This document shows positions 31,960 through 42,618 of a stretch of DNA of 64,000 nucleotides, in pieces (the first letter of the stretch is position 1; each line of letters opens with the position of its first letter). The notes beneath the pieces are model-generated. The model saw only the letters and a program-made list of their open reading frames with translations, was not told where the DNA came from and made no database searches. The position numbers and the translations under genes were made by a program. The stretch is from Megaustenia siamemsis (Eukaryota; Mollusca; Gastropoda; Stylommatophora; Ariophantidae), in NCBI GenBank assembly GCA_032433765.1, contig JAVIAB010000101.1:61768092-61832091 (forward strand), in the 5' to 3' direction.

Positions 31960-34900
31960 CTGTCTTTGTGTAACTTGTTTGTCTATGTATAACTTACTTG
32001 TCTCTGTGCAGCTTATTTGTCTTTGTGTAACGTGTTTATCTATGTATAACTTACTTGTCTCTGTGTAGCTCATTTGTCTCTGTGTAGCGTCTCTTTCTAT
32101 ATAACGTGTTTGTCTCTGTGTAACTTGCTTCTCTTTCTATATAACGTGTTTGTCTCTGTGTAACTTGCTTCTCTTTATATATAACGTGCTTGTCTCTGCG
32201 TAAGTTGCTTCTCTTTCTATATAACGTGTTTGTCTCTGTGTAAGTTGCTTCTCTTTATATATAACGTGTTTGTCTCTGTGTAACTTGCTTCTATATATAT
32301 ATATAACGTGTTTGTCTCTGTGTAACTTGCTTCTCTTTCTATGTAACTTGATTGTTTATGTGTAACGTGTCTCAATGTAACGCATCTGTCTCTATGTAAC
32401 GTGTCTGTCTCTGTGTAAAGCATTTGTCTCTATGTAACGTGTCTGTCTCTGTGTAATGTATCTGTCTCTATGTAACGTGTCTGTCTCTGTGTAAAGCATA
32501 TGTCTCTATGTAACGTGTCTGTCTCTGTGTAAAGCATATGTCTCTATGTAACGTGTCTGTCTCTGTGTAAAGCATCTGTCTCTATGTAACGTGTCTGTCT
32601 CTGTGTAAAGCATCTGTCTCTATGTAACGTGTCTGTCTCTGTGTAAATCATCTGTCTCTATGTAACGCGTCTGTCTCTGTGTAAAGCATCTGTCTCTATG
32701 TAACGTGTCTGTCTCTGTGTAAAGCATCTGTCTCTATGTAACGTGTCTGTCTCTGTGTAAATCATCTGTCTCTATGTAACGCGTCTGTCTCTGTGTAAAG
32801 CATCTGTCTCTATGTAACGTGTCTGTCTCTGTGTAAAGCATCTGTCTCTATGTAACGTGTCTGTCTCTGTGCAAAGCATCTTTCTCTATGTAACGTGTCT
32901 GTCTCTGTGTAAAGCATCTTTCTCTATGTAACGTGTCTGTCTCTGTGTAAAGCATCTTTCTCTATGTAACGTGTCTGTCTCTGTGTAAAGCATCTTTCTC
33001 TATGTAACGCGTCTGTCTCTGTGTAAAGCATCTTTCTCTATGTAACGCGTCTGTCTCTGTGTAAAGCATCTGTCTCTATGTAACGTGTCTGTCTCTGTGC
33101 AAAGCATCTTTCTCTATGTAACGTGTCTGTCTCTGTGCAAAGCATCTTTCTCTATGTAACGTGTCTGTCTCTGTGTTATGCATTTGTCTCTATGTAACGT
33201 GTCTCTGTGTAAAGCATTTGTCTCTATGTAACGTGTCTCTGTGTAAAGCATTTGTCTCTATGTAACGTGTCTCTGTGTAAAGCATATGTCTCTATGTAAC
33301 GTGTCTGTCTCTGTGTAAAGCATCTGTCTCTATGTAACGCGACTGTCTCTGTGTAAATCATCTGTCTCTATGTAACGCGTCTGTCTCTGTGTAAAGCATC
33401 TGTCTCTATGTAACGCGTCTGTCTCTGTGTAAAGCATCTGTCTCTATGTAACGCGTCTGTCTCTGTGTAAAGCATCTGTCTCTATGTAACGCGTCTGTCT
33501 CTGTGTAAATCATCTGTCTCTATGTAACGCGTCTGTCTCTGTGTAAAGCATCTGTCTCTATGTAACGCGTCTGTCTCTGTGTAAATCATCTGTCTCTATG
33601 TAACGCGGCTGTCTCTGTGTAAAGCATCTGTCTCTATGTAACGCGTCTGTCTCTGTGTAAAGCATCTGTCTCTATGTAACGCGTCTGTCTCTGTGTAACG
33701 TGTTCCTCACGCTGCCTAACATGTCTTTCTTTGTGTAAATTGTTCATCTCTCTCTAACTTATCTGTCTCTGTGTAACTTGTTTCTCTCTGTCTAACTTGT
33801 CTGTCTCTGTGTAAATTGTTTCTCTCTGTCTAACGTGTCTGTCTCTGTGTAAATTGTTTCTCTCTGTCTAACGTGTCTGTCTCTGTGTAAATTGTTTCTC
33901 TCTGTCTAACGTGTCTGTCTCTGTGTAAATTGTTTCTCTCTGTCTAACTTATCTGTCTCTGTGTAACTTGTTTCTCTCTGTCTAACGTGTCTGTCTCTGT
34001 GTAAATTGTTTCTCTCTGTCTAACTTATCTGTCTCTGTGTAACTTGTTTCTCTCTGTCTAACGTGTCTGTCTCTGTGTAAATTGTTTCTCTCTGTCTAAC
34101 TTATCTGTCTCTGTGTAACTTGTTTCTCTCTGTCTAACGTGTCTGTCTCTGTGTAACTTGTTTCTCTCTGTCTAACTTATCTGTCTCTGTGTAACTTGTT
34201 TCTCTCTGTCTAACTTGTCTGTCTCTGTGTAAATTGTTTCTCTCTGTCTAACGTGTCTGTCTCTGTGTAACTTGTTTCTCTCTGTCTAACTTCTCTGTCT
34301 CTGTGTAACGTCTTCCTCTCTGTCTAACTTCTCTGTCTCTGTGTAACGTCTTCCTCTCTGTCTAACTTCTTTGTCTCTGTGTAACGTGTTCCTCTCTGTC
34401 TAACGTCTCTGTCTCTGTTTAACTTGTTTCTCTCTGTCTAACGTGTCTGTCTCTGTGTAACTTGTTTCTCTCTGTCTAACTTCTCTGTCTCTGTGTAACG
34501 TGTTCCTATCTGTCTAACGTCTCTGTCTCTGTGTAACGTGTTCCTCTCTGTCTAACTTCTCTGTCTCTGTGTAACGTCTTCCTCTCTGTCTAACTTCTTT
34601 GTCTCTGTGTAACGTGTTCCTCTCTGTCTAACGTCTCTGTCTCTGTTTAACTTGTTTCTCTCTGTCTAACTTCTGTCTCTGTGTAACGTGTTCCTCTCTG
34701 TCTAACTTATCTGTCTCTGTGTAACGTGTTCCTCTCTGTCTAGCTTCTTTGTTTCTGTGTAACGTGTTCCTCTCTGTCTAACGTCTCTGTCTCTGTGTAA
34801 CTTGTTTCTCTCTGTCTAAGTTTTCTGGCTCTGTGTAACTTGTTTCTCTCTGTCTAACGTATATGTCTCTGTGTAACGTGTTCCTCTCTGTCTAACTTCT

Positions 34901-35345
34901 TTGTCTCTGTGTAACGTGTTTCTCTCTGTCTAACGTCTCTGTCTCTGTGTAACTTGTTTCTCTCTGTCTAAGTTCTCTGTGTATGTGTAACTTGTTTCTC
35001 TCTGTCTAACTTATCTGTCTCTGTGTAACGTGTTCCTCTCTGTCTAACTTCTTTGTCTCTGTGTAACTTGTTTCTCTCTGTCTAAATTCTCTGTCTCTGT
35101 GTAACGTGTTCCTCTCTGTCTAACTTCTTTGTCTCTGTGTAACTTGTTTCTCTCTGTCTAAATTCTCTGTCTCTGTGTAACTTGTTTCTCTCTGTCTAAC
35201 CTCTTTGTCTCTGTGTAACTTGTTTCTCTCTGCCTAACTTCTCTGTCTCTGTGTAACGTGTTCCTCTCTGTCTAAATTCTCTGTCTCTGTGTAACTTGTT
35301 TCTCTCTGTCTAACCTCTCTGTCTCTGTGTAACTTGTTCCTCTGT
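31960..35345. repeat. 3.4-kb pyrimidine-rich minisatellite (19-bp units in 38-bp dimers)
   Basis: The basic unit is of the form TGTCTCTGTGTAACGTGTT. Three zones can be told apart. About 31960-32370 has loose units with TATATAACGTG. About 32370-33700 has 38-bp dimers CATCTGTCTCTATGTAACGT then GTCTGTCTCTGTGTAAAG. About 33700-35345 has dimers TCTGTCTAACGTGTCTGTCT then CTGTGTAACTTGTTTCTC. The forward strand is rich in T and poor in A throughout. No coding potential beyond repeat-generated frames. Confidence 0.95.
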
Positions 35346-35377
35346 CAACTCGAAAGTTTCCATTCCCAATAAAAGTC

Positions 35378-35716
35378 CATGCAATTATTGGTTTCTACAA
35401 CAGAAGACAGGTGCTAACAAGACCAATGAAACAATTCTCAAAGAGACCAAAACCAAAACGTAGCTCCTAAAATACATCAGAAAGAAACAATCAACATTTT
35501 TCGGGCACATTATGAGAAGAATAAAGTTGGAATACTTTGTTACAACTGGCCAAATTAAAGGAAAGAGAGATCGCGGACGACAAAGAGAAAATAATACTTG
35601 ATAGCTTGGTATCATTGCATGGAAAATAGTCAGCAACAGAAATGATACGATGCATTGTAGATAGAAGATTGTGGAAGGACAATATCGCCTATGCTACCCT
35701 GTATGGCATATGATGA
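35378..35716 (+). mobile_element. Family B' retrotransposon, 5'-truncated
   Basis: Begins just beyond the pyrimidine array. Blocks are AACAATCAACATTTTTCGGG, CACATTATGAGAAGAATAAA, GTTACAACTGGCCAAATTAA, GAGATCGCGGACGACAAAGA, GATTGTGGAAGGACAATATC and the tail GGCATATGATGATGAC. This is the plus-strand counterpart of the B' copies at 7697 and 23062. The frame is broken several times. Confidence 0.92.
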
Positions 35717-36439
35717 TGACAATAGGAGATGCGGAAATTGATAATAGATAGAGGCGTGGTGAGGAATGTGTTCAGAAGAGTTGTAGAAACAACAAAAACT
35801 ACCGTATAGACCGGAGGTAATGGGAAATAGAAACAGAGAGAACCTCGAGGAGGTCAGATGGGAGTTAAACAACGTAGGCATGACTTGGGGAATCGTGCGA
35901 TGAAATGGCGCGGACTAGGTGGGAAATTGACCGAACCATGTCAATGTTCTAGAGAAAAACAATAACGGTGTTCGTATACATAATAAACAAACAACAATAT
36001 ATTCAACAGATGTGATAGTCAACAGACAGGGTAATACATTGTAAATGGTTTAGAACATCTTGAGAACAAGCGACGGTGAGTCTACCATGGGGATGACTAC
36101 ATCGCTGATGTTTGCTTTCAAACGCCAGCTTTATATCTCTAGCGAAGTCCTAATGAACTATGATTACGTTTATGTTGCTTTTTCTTTAATATTCACTTCG
36201 GCAACAATATGCTCACGTCTCCCTTGCCATGAAGGCAGGTATTCTCCGATTGAGAAATACTCTCATTTTGTTGTTTAATACTTGAGAGTTCTTGATAGAT
36301 TTGTTCATAACGTGTTTACCCAGACAGCGGCCATTTTTGGTCTGTTCTTCTCTAACGTGCGCGGAGTGTACATGGTACCTCCTGTTTTACTGAGAGGACT
36401 AGACATTGAATCTCTCTCCCCAAAGACTAGGGGAGGATG
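35717..36439. other. unannotated spacer
   Basis: Several 70-85 codon frames on both strands but no recognised motif or repeat. Confidence 0.35.
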
Positions 36440-36570
36440 TAATGAAGTGAGCAAACACACATATTTTTTTGTTTTGAATTCCCTCCGTCTGTGATGCGAA
36501 TCGAACAATAGCCCCTTTTATCCAGCTGCCGACGTCTTATCTGTGGACCACACCGCCCTTCCCTCCCCAC
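36440..36570 (-). mobile_element. possible tRNA-derived SINE head, third type
   Basis: The reverse complement reads GGGCGGTGTGGTCCACAGAT then AAGACGTCGGCAGCTGG, and later TATTGTTCGATTCGCATCAC. The A-box-like GGTGTGGTCCA and B-box-like GTTCGATTCGC are at tRNA-like spacing (about 45 bases). There is only one copy in the window, so the family assignment is tentative. Confidence 0.5.
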
Positions 36571-36733
36571 AACGTGGCTGATACAAATGTAAATATTTAA
36601 TTGCCTGTATTGTTCATGTTTCCATGGCAACAATATTATGTGAAACGTGGACTCTCAACAGCAACAAGTAAATCAATAGATAAATATAAATAGAGCGAAA
36701 TGACAAATTAAAGTTTTCTTTCATGGCCTTAAG

Positions 36734-36989
36734 AGCCGTGATAGCTCAGTGGTTAGTGAACTGGACTTTAAAGGACAGGAGGTAAGGTTCGATCCCAACC
36801 GACGGCTTCCGGGTTCATCCAATGGGTATTGAATTTTTTGTGGGAAAGTAAATCGGCACGGGCGTAATACCGACCACATTACCCCAAAAATCATGTGCTG
36901 AAGGTATGTAAAATGTATGGTCACTAACACCATATTCACTATACGCCACGTGGGTGATGGATTCTTTATTTCCATTTTTTTTACTTCAC
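36734..36989 (+). mobile_element. SINE-1 copy with 9-bp target duplication
   Basis: Head AGCCGTGATAGCTCAGTGGT then TAGTGAACTGGACTTTAAAG, with B box GGTTCGATCCCAACC. A short deletion removes part of the CCAGCCTTAAATGG junction. The body and a T-rich tail follow. Duplications GGCCTTAAG lie at 36725-36733 and 36990-36998. Both Pol III boxes are intact. Confidence 0.95.
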
Positions 36990-37057
36990 GGCCTTAAGTT
37001 GTACCCGATATATGGTGTTAGTCATCACATTACTCAATGTACCACGACTGACGTAGC

Positions 37058-37858
37058 CGGTATCATACTTTGCCGCCTACATTCTCTGACGTAGTCGGCC
37101 CACGCTATGCCGCCTACATTCTCTGACGTAGTCGGTCCACGCTATGCCGCCTACATTCTCTGACGTAGTCGGTATCACGCTATGCCGCCTACATTCTCTG
37201 ACGTAGTCGGTCCACGCTATGCCGCCTACATTCTCTGACGTAGTCGGTATCACGCTATGCCGCCTACATTCTCTGACGTAGTCGGTCCACGCTATGCCGC
37301 CTACATTCTCTGATGTAGTCGGTCCACGCTATGCCGCCTACATTCTCTGACGTAGTCGGTATCACGCTATGCCGCCTACATTCTCCGACGTAGTCGGTAT
37401 CACGCTACGCCGTCAACATTCTCTGACGTAGTCGGTATCACGCTATGCCGTCAACATTCTCTGACGTAGTCGGTATCACGCTAAGCCGCCAACATTCTCT
37501 GACGTAGTCGGTATCACGCTATGCCGCCTACATTCTCCGACGTAGTCGGTATCACGCTATGCCGTCAACATTCTCTGACGTAGTCGGTATCACGCTAAGC
37601 CGTCAACATTCTCTGACGTAGTCGGTATCACGCTATGCCGCCAACATTCTCTGACGTAGTCGGTATCACACTATGCCGCCAACATTCTCTGACGTAGTCG
37701 GTATCACACTATGCCGCCAACATTCTCTGACGTAGTCGGTATCACACTATGCCGCCAACATTCTCTGACGTAGTCGGTATCACACTATGCCGCCAACATT
37801 CTCTGACGTAGTCGGTATCACGCCAGGCCGCCTACATTCTCTGACGCATCCGGTACTC
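37058..37858. repeat. 37/38-bp GC-rich minisatellite, about 21 copies
   Basis: The unit GCCGCCTACATTCTCTGACG then TAGTCGGTATCACGCTAT (38) or TAGTCGGTCCACGCTAT (37). Later copies change CCTACA to CCAACA or TCAACA. Each unit holds four or five CpG sites and a TGACGTAG core. The array is strikingly more GC-rich than its surroundings. Confidence 0.96.
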
Positions 37859-37944
37859 TTAGAAATCATCTGTGTCATCGGAACTTGAATTTAAAATATA
37901 GGCTTTTTGGATGTTAGAAGACAATGATAATGTGAAAGAATTAA

Positions 37945-38225
37945 GTCAAGAGAGGGCCTCGGGAACAGCACCCGACCAGTCTGCCGACGTTCGGACAAAA
38001 CTGATGTTCGATTCCCGATGAAAACATTGCGAATTGTACTCCTGGTTAGATATAAAATACCCCCGCGTTCGATCCAGCCGCTGGCAGAAATGGGTACCAG
38101 GGTATTACTCTGGGGAAGGTGTGGAATGTCTTCCCGCATCGTGAGTTTCGATACTTGAAGCGACACTATCCAGAAGCCTCTGATCACTTCTGGATAGGCG
38201 GCAGAGCACATATGGGTGGATAAAC
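37945..38225 (+). mobile_element. possible tRNA-derived element, fourth type
   Basis: GGGCCTCGGGAACAGCACCC then GATGTTCGATTCCCGATG at about 45 bases' spacing resembles an A-like and B-box pair. A second GTTCGATCC occurs in CCCCCGCGTTCGATCCAGCC, followed by TGGGTACCAGGGTATTACTC. The body shows no match to SINE-1 or SINE-2 beyond the short GGGTACC. Only one copy is visible. Confidence 0.4.
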
Positions 38226-38275
38226 TCGTGTGCTGAAATGCCGATTTAAGACTTCTACTTTATATTTAACTAAAA

Positions 38276-38530
38276 AAAAAAAAGTAAAGTACCCCCGTCA
38301 CGCCAATTTGCGTATAGGTAATATGGTGTTAGTGACCATAAATTTTACAGACCTTCAGCACATGATTTTTGGGGCAATGTGGTCGGTATTACCCCCATGC
38401 CGCTTTATTTTCCCAGAAAAATATCCGGTACCTATTAACGGTTGGGTAAACCGAAAGCCGTCGATTGGGATCGAACCCTACCTCTTGCCATTTGTAGTCC
38501 AGTTCACTACCACTGACCTATCGCTGCTCC
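38276..38530 (-). mobile_element. SINE-1 copy whose head runs into a tandem array
   Basis: The reverse complement gives the whole SINE-1: a head with GATAGGTCAGTGGTAGTGAA (degenerate A box), B box GGTTCGATCCCAATC, the body and a tail of GTACTTTAC plus T run. Its 5' end is directly continuous with the 40-bp array of repeated SINE heads at 38521-38985. Confidence 0.94.
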
Positions 38531-38985
38531 TTTATCTTTAACCCACTAACCACTGAGCTATCACGGCTCCCTTATCTTTAACCCACTAACCACTGAGCTA
38601 TCACGGCTCCCTTATCTTTAACTCACTAACCACTGAGCTATCACGGCGCCCTTATCTTTAACCCACTAACCACTGAGCTATCACGGCTCCCTTATCTTTA
38701 ACTCACTAACCACTGAGCTATCACGGCTCCCTTATCTTTAACTCACTAACCACTGAGCTATCACGGCTCCCTTATCTTTAACTCACTAACCACTGAGCTA
38801 TCGCGGCTCTCTTATCTTTAACTCACTAACCACTGAGCTATCACGGCTCCTTTATCTTTAACCCACTAACCACTGAGCTATCGCTGCACCCTTATCTTTA
38901 ACCCACTAACCACTGAGCTATCACGGCTCCCTTATCTTTAACTCACTAACCACTGAGCTATCGCGGCACCCTTATCTTTAACTAA
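38521..38985 (-). repeat. 40-bp minisatellite made of SINE-1 head plus 5' flank, about 11.5 copies
   Basis: Read on the minus strand, each 40-bp unit is GGAGCCGTGATAGCTCAGTG, GTTAGTG, then GGTTAAAGATAAG. The first 27 bases are the SINE-1 5' end including its A box; the rest matches the unique flank beyond the array (GTTAAAGATAAG at about 38980). The B box is absent from every unit. Copies vary at GTGGG/GTGAG and CACGG/CGCGG. Confidence 0.95.
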
Positions 38986-39305
38986 GTCAAGATAAATGTT
39001 GAGAGGCAGCTTACGTGTAATAGCAAGAGAGAACTGGTGATAATGAATAAACGTGACGAACTGTTAAACCTAGAATTAGTTAACGTCAACAGACACGCTG
39101 TATGATGTTTGTATTGACAGACTTGGCTTGTAGACAATAACAAAGAACGTAACATTGAGTCATCTTCATTATTTTATTTTTAATTATTTTTAAAATCAAT
39201 AAACTATGGGATATGATCAGAGGAGATTAAATATAGATGTTGTAGCTTTAGTTAGGTCTGCCTCTGATTCAACAATTGCTAGGTTCCTACTTCAGCTCCT
39301 GCAAG
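38986..39305. other. unannotated spacer
   Basis: No feature recognised. Confidence 0.35.
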
Positions 39306-39556
39306 AATCACTGTCACATCACGGTCAATCTTGAGTCACATTCTCCCGTCATAGATCACTGTCACATCACGGTCAATCTTGAGTCACATTCTCTCGTCAT
39401 AGATCACTGTCACATCACGGTCAATCTTGAGTCACATTCTCCCGTCATAGATCACTGTCACATCACGGTCAATCTTGAGTCACATTCTCCCGTCATAGAT
39501 CACTGTCACATCACGGTCAATCTTGAGTCACATTCTCCCGTCATAGATCACTGCCA
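39306..39556. repeat. 48-bp minisatellite, about 5 copies
   Basis: The unit GATCACTGTCACATCACGGT then CAATCTTGAGTCACATTCTC and CCGTCATA recurs every 48 bases, almost without change. The 100-codon forward frame across it (DHCHITVNLESHSPVI units) is treated as a repeat by-product. Confidence 0.95.
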
Positions 39557-39734
39557 GTATTTAATGTTTAAAAAGTGAGTGAACAATTACAATCGTAAAA
39601 AAGATCATGATTAATAAGTGTAAAAAATACTGTAATCCTTCATCTTGTTTTGTTTGTAATTATAAATGGTTACGTATACAGTGTCAGCAGTGTATTAGTT
39701 AACACATTGAATTAGCGCGAATGTGAATATTATT

Positions 39735-40117
39735 TCATTCCCATCTGACTTGTGCTACCAGATTCAACAAACAAAGTAAATGTGCACCCGACTGAAGTAG
39801 TAATCATTCCCACCTGACATGCGTTACTAGACTCAGCTAACAAAGTAAATGTGCACCCGACTGCATTAATAATCATTCCCACCTGACATGCGTTACTAGA
39901 CTCAGCTAACAAAGTAAATATGCACCCGACTACATAAAAAATCATTCCCACCTGACATGCGTTACTAGACTCAGCTAACAAAGTAAATGTGCACCTGACT
40001 GCAGGAATAATCATTCCCACCTGACATGCGTTACTAGACTCAGCTAACAAAGTAAATGTGCACCCGACTACATAAAAAAATCATTCCCACCTGACATGCG
40101 TTACTAGACTCAGCTAA
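39735..40117. repeat. 67- to 70-bp minisatellite, about 5.5 copies
   Basis: Each unit holds ATCATTCCCACCTGACATGC then GTTACTAGACTCAGCTAACA and AAGTAAATGTGCACCCGACT, followed by a variable A-rich joint that causes the length changes. The right edge is cut by the family B fragment at about 40119. Confidence 0.93.
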
Positions 40118-40118
40118 G

Positions 40119-40222
40119 TTGCTTGGCAGAAGGTCAACAACAGAAATGATAAATAGCTGCCGAGATCGAAAGTTGTGAAGAGACATGATCACCTACGCCA
40201 CTAGGCCCGGTACTTGATGATG
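40119..40222 (+). mobile_element. Family B retrotransposon, about 100-bp 3' end
   Basis: GCTTGGCAGAAGGTCAACAA then GATCGAAAGTTGTGAAGAGA, CATGATCACCTACGCC and a GATGATGATGAT tail. It lies exactly at the array edge, so it either ended the array's expansion or inserted at its end. Confidence 0.9.
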
Positions 40223-40231
40223 ATGATGATA

Positions 40232-40624
40232 ATGAATGATGATACCGTATAACGAAGTTCAGTTCAACTGCGTTCACATTCGTTGCCGCTTGGCCTTATG
40301 TCTTTTAGCGTGTGCTACAGCTGCTATGATGGGATTGCAGCTGCCTTTCTTTGTTTGGATAAGTCAATGAAAATGTAGTTTTAATTCGGGTCATTCCAAT
40401 GGCACGGACGATTGAGCAATTATGCATTTTCATTTGTTTGCACTAATACCAGGGCCTTCGAACAACAATAACTATTCAGAATAAAGTTTATGTATTTGTC
40501 CTATACATGAATCGCATCGACATTTTATATATTTATATATTCATGGTTTTATATAAAATTACTTAGTAGAAATGATTGATGTCCCAGACATTACAGAAAA
40601 CATATCTTCACGTCATTGTCCCAT
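40232..40624. other. unannotated spacer
   Basis: No feature recognised. Confidence 0.35.
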
Positions 40625-40805
40625 TACTGTGATCTGCCGGTAGAACTTGTAGGACCGGAGAATAAAGGCCGCTTGATCAATGCAACTGCTGCGAGGTGTT
40701 TGTGTTACCTCTGATAGAAACATTCGTTTCATAATATCACGATTCGAACCAGAGAACTTCTGCTGTGGAGCCTTACAAGTAATCAATTCGGTCATCGGAT
40801 CTCCC
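40625..40805 (-). mobile_element. SINE-2-related copy with tRNA-like head
   Basis: The reverse complement has a head ending GTTCTCTGGTTCGAATCGTG (B-box GGTTCGAATC), then TTGATCAAGCGGCCTTTATT and CTCCGGTCCTACAAGTTCTA. The middle block matches TTTGACCAAGCGGCCTTTAT of the SINE-2 copy at 19790. The heads differ, which suggests SINE subfamilies sharing a central body. Confidence 0.6.
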
Positions 40806-41915
40806 CAGCATATCCATAATTTTAATAAAATAATATATGTTTTTATATAATGGCACGTATTAACATATATTTTTAATACCACGTGACACAATACAATTTT
40901 ATTAAAACGACAGACCGGTGATAAGTGTCGTTAAGATTTCACATTCCTTAAGAAATACGATATAGTCCCATTGAAAACTGTTCATATGGTTATCCACGTT
41001 CAAACCATATCTACAAGATATATTTAAATATCTACAAGATTCAGCTATTATAAATTAATACTTCCAGGTATATATTTAATTTACAAAACTGCTCATTAAC
41101 AAACATGAATTATACACAATTATGTTCATTGATGATAGTTTTACTTACGCCGAGCCTTCCACTCAATGATGTTTGAATCTGTAATAACATCGATATATTC
41201 TTTGAAATAATATCAATTATAAACGCATCTCCTTATTTACATTCCTGTCGAATATTGAATGAGCTGTACAATAATATTAGTCTTACCTAGGTTTGAATGA
41301 CCAGACCACTCTCAAATCACGAAAGAATACTGGTTACTAAACAAACCGAATCATGAGAGCAAATGGTAAAGTTCTACCTACGAAAAGCAGAAATGGAGAA
41401 AATGTTTGTGAAATGGTTGAATGAGGACAAGCGGTAGAATCTATTCTCTACTCGAATCATCGTCTAGAAACGCCATGTGGAAAACTGTTTTAGATATTTA
41501 TTTTTCGTTGCTCATCAAATTACGACAACCAATTTGCTGACCCAGCTGGTCATCGATATTTTGCACCTTCCTCTATTTCATCTTCCTCTCTCAGGTATAC
41601 ATCTTACAATGTCTGACAAGTCAGGGACTTATGATTGTTATCACATCGCATCACTTTTTTTTTATATTCTAATATTCTGTATCAATCAGTTTTCTAGGTA
41701 ATTAAAACTTACTGTTCTTTTCCCGGCCCCTATTGGAATATATAGTCTTCTTTAAATCTCGAATTCCAAGGCATTTATGGCCTTGTCAAGAGATGGATGA
41801 TGCAAGTTATGAGCATTGTCCTTCGAAAATATCGAAGATCATGGAGACATGTGCGGATTGACAGAAACACACACATACTTATAGTGAAATTTTAGCAAAA
41901 AACATATATTTGTAA
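40806..41915. other. unannotated 1.1-kb stretch
   Basis: AT-rich. I see no ORF with a known motif and no match to the repeat families of this window. Confidence 0.4.
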
Positions 41916-42152
41916 CTGCTGGATTGTTGGTTGAAGGAACCAGTCATGAATACAACTGCTGGATTGTTGGTAGAAGGAACTAGTCATGAATAAAACTGCT
42001 GGATTGTTGGTAGAAGGAACTAGTCATGAATAAAACTGCTGGATTGTTGGTAGAAGGAACCAGTCATGAATAAAACTGCTGGATTGTTGGTAGAAGGAAC
42101 CAGTCATGAATAAAACTGCTGGATTGTTGGTAGAAGGAACCAGTCATGACTA
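41916..42152. repeat. 40-bp minisatellite, about 6 copies
   Basis: The unit AACTGCTGGATTGTTGGTAG then AAGGAACCAGTCATGAATAA recurs every 40 bases with one alternating site (CCAGTC/CTAGTC). Confidence 0.96.
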
Positions 42153-42388
42153 AAACTATCCCTGGCGAGCCTGCTAAAAGCAAATATAGCTGGGACTAGA
42201 AATACATTAGGGATTTGAAGTCAGTGAACTCAAATAGAGACTCGATAAAGTCTTTAGACGAGAGATCAAAGTAACAACATCTGTTTCTGGCATGGTAACT
42301 AATAAATGCACTACATATTCACCGAAAAGGGGTAGGAGCGTTTCTCCAGCAGATAACATACAGGATATAAGTATAAGTAGGCATTACA

Positions 42389-42618
42389 ATGAGCGGTAAA
42401 TTGTTGCTCATACTCTTCTTGATTGCAATACAAGTAATTATAAAAACATTAGAAGGGGTTGCAAAAGGATCAGCACTTGGAGATCGACACCACCTGCTAC
42501 CACTGAAATGTTCCATGGATAACATCGCAGTCCTAGCGTCAGAAGAAAGATGTGACAGAATGCTAATTGAAAGCCTAGATGACCTCATCGTGTGGTGTCG
42601 GATGATACATGATTGCCA
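42389..42618 (+). pseudogene. LINE reverse-transcriptase palm fragment
   Basis: The open frame reads VIIKTLEGVAKGSALGDRHH, LLPLKCSMDNIAVLASEERC, then DRMLIESLDDLIVWCRM. The order P-L-x-x-x-M-D-D/N-x-x-V, then a helix ending L-D-D-L-I-x-W-x-R-M, is the palm region of a LINE RT group common in aquatic invertebrates. The second catalytic Asp is Asn here (M-D-N), so it would be inactive. It is also truncated and runs directly into an array made from its last codons. Assignment rests on motif order only. Confidence 0.55.

Noticed and set aside
32217..32423. 68-codon reverse ORF with YTETNTLYI repeats
   Set aside because: It is generated by the first zone of the pyrimidine-rich array and has no independent support.
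31960..35345. Possible CRISPR-like array because of regular short repeats
   Set aside because: The units are contiguous and related to one another with no unique spacers. The context is eukaryotic with no cas genes. The same holds for all other arrays here.
39276..40050. 100- and 106-codon frames over two arrays
   Set aside because: Both are by-products of the 48-bp and 67- to 70-bp repeats. The second survives only because its variable joint happens to avoid stops.
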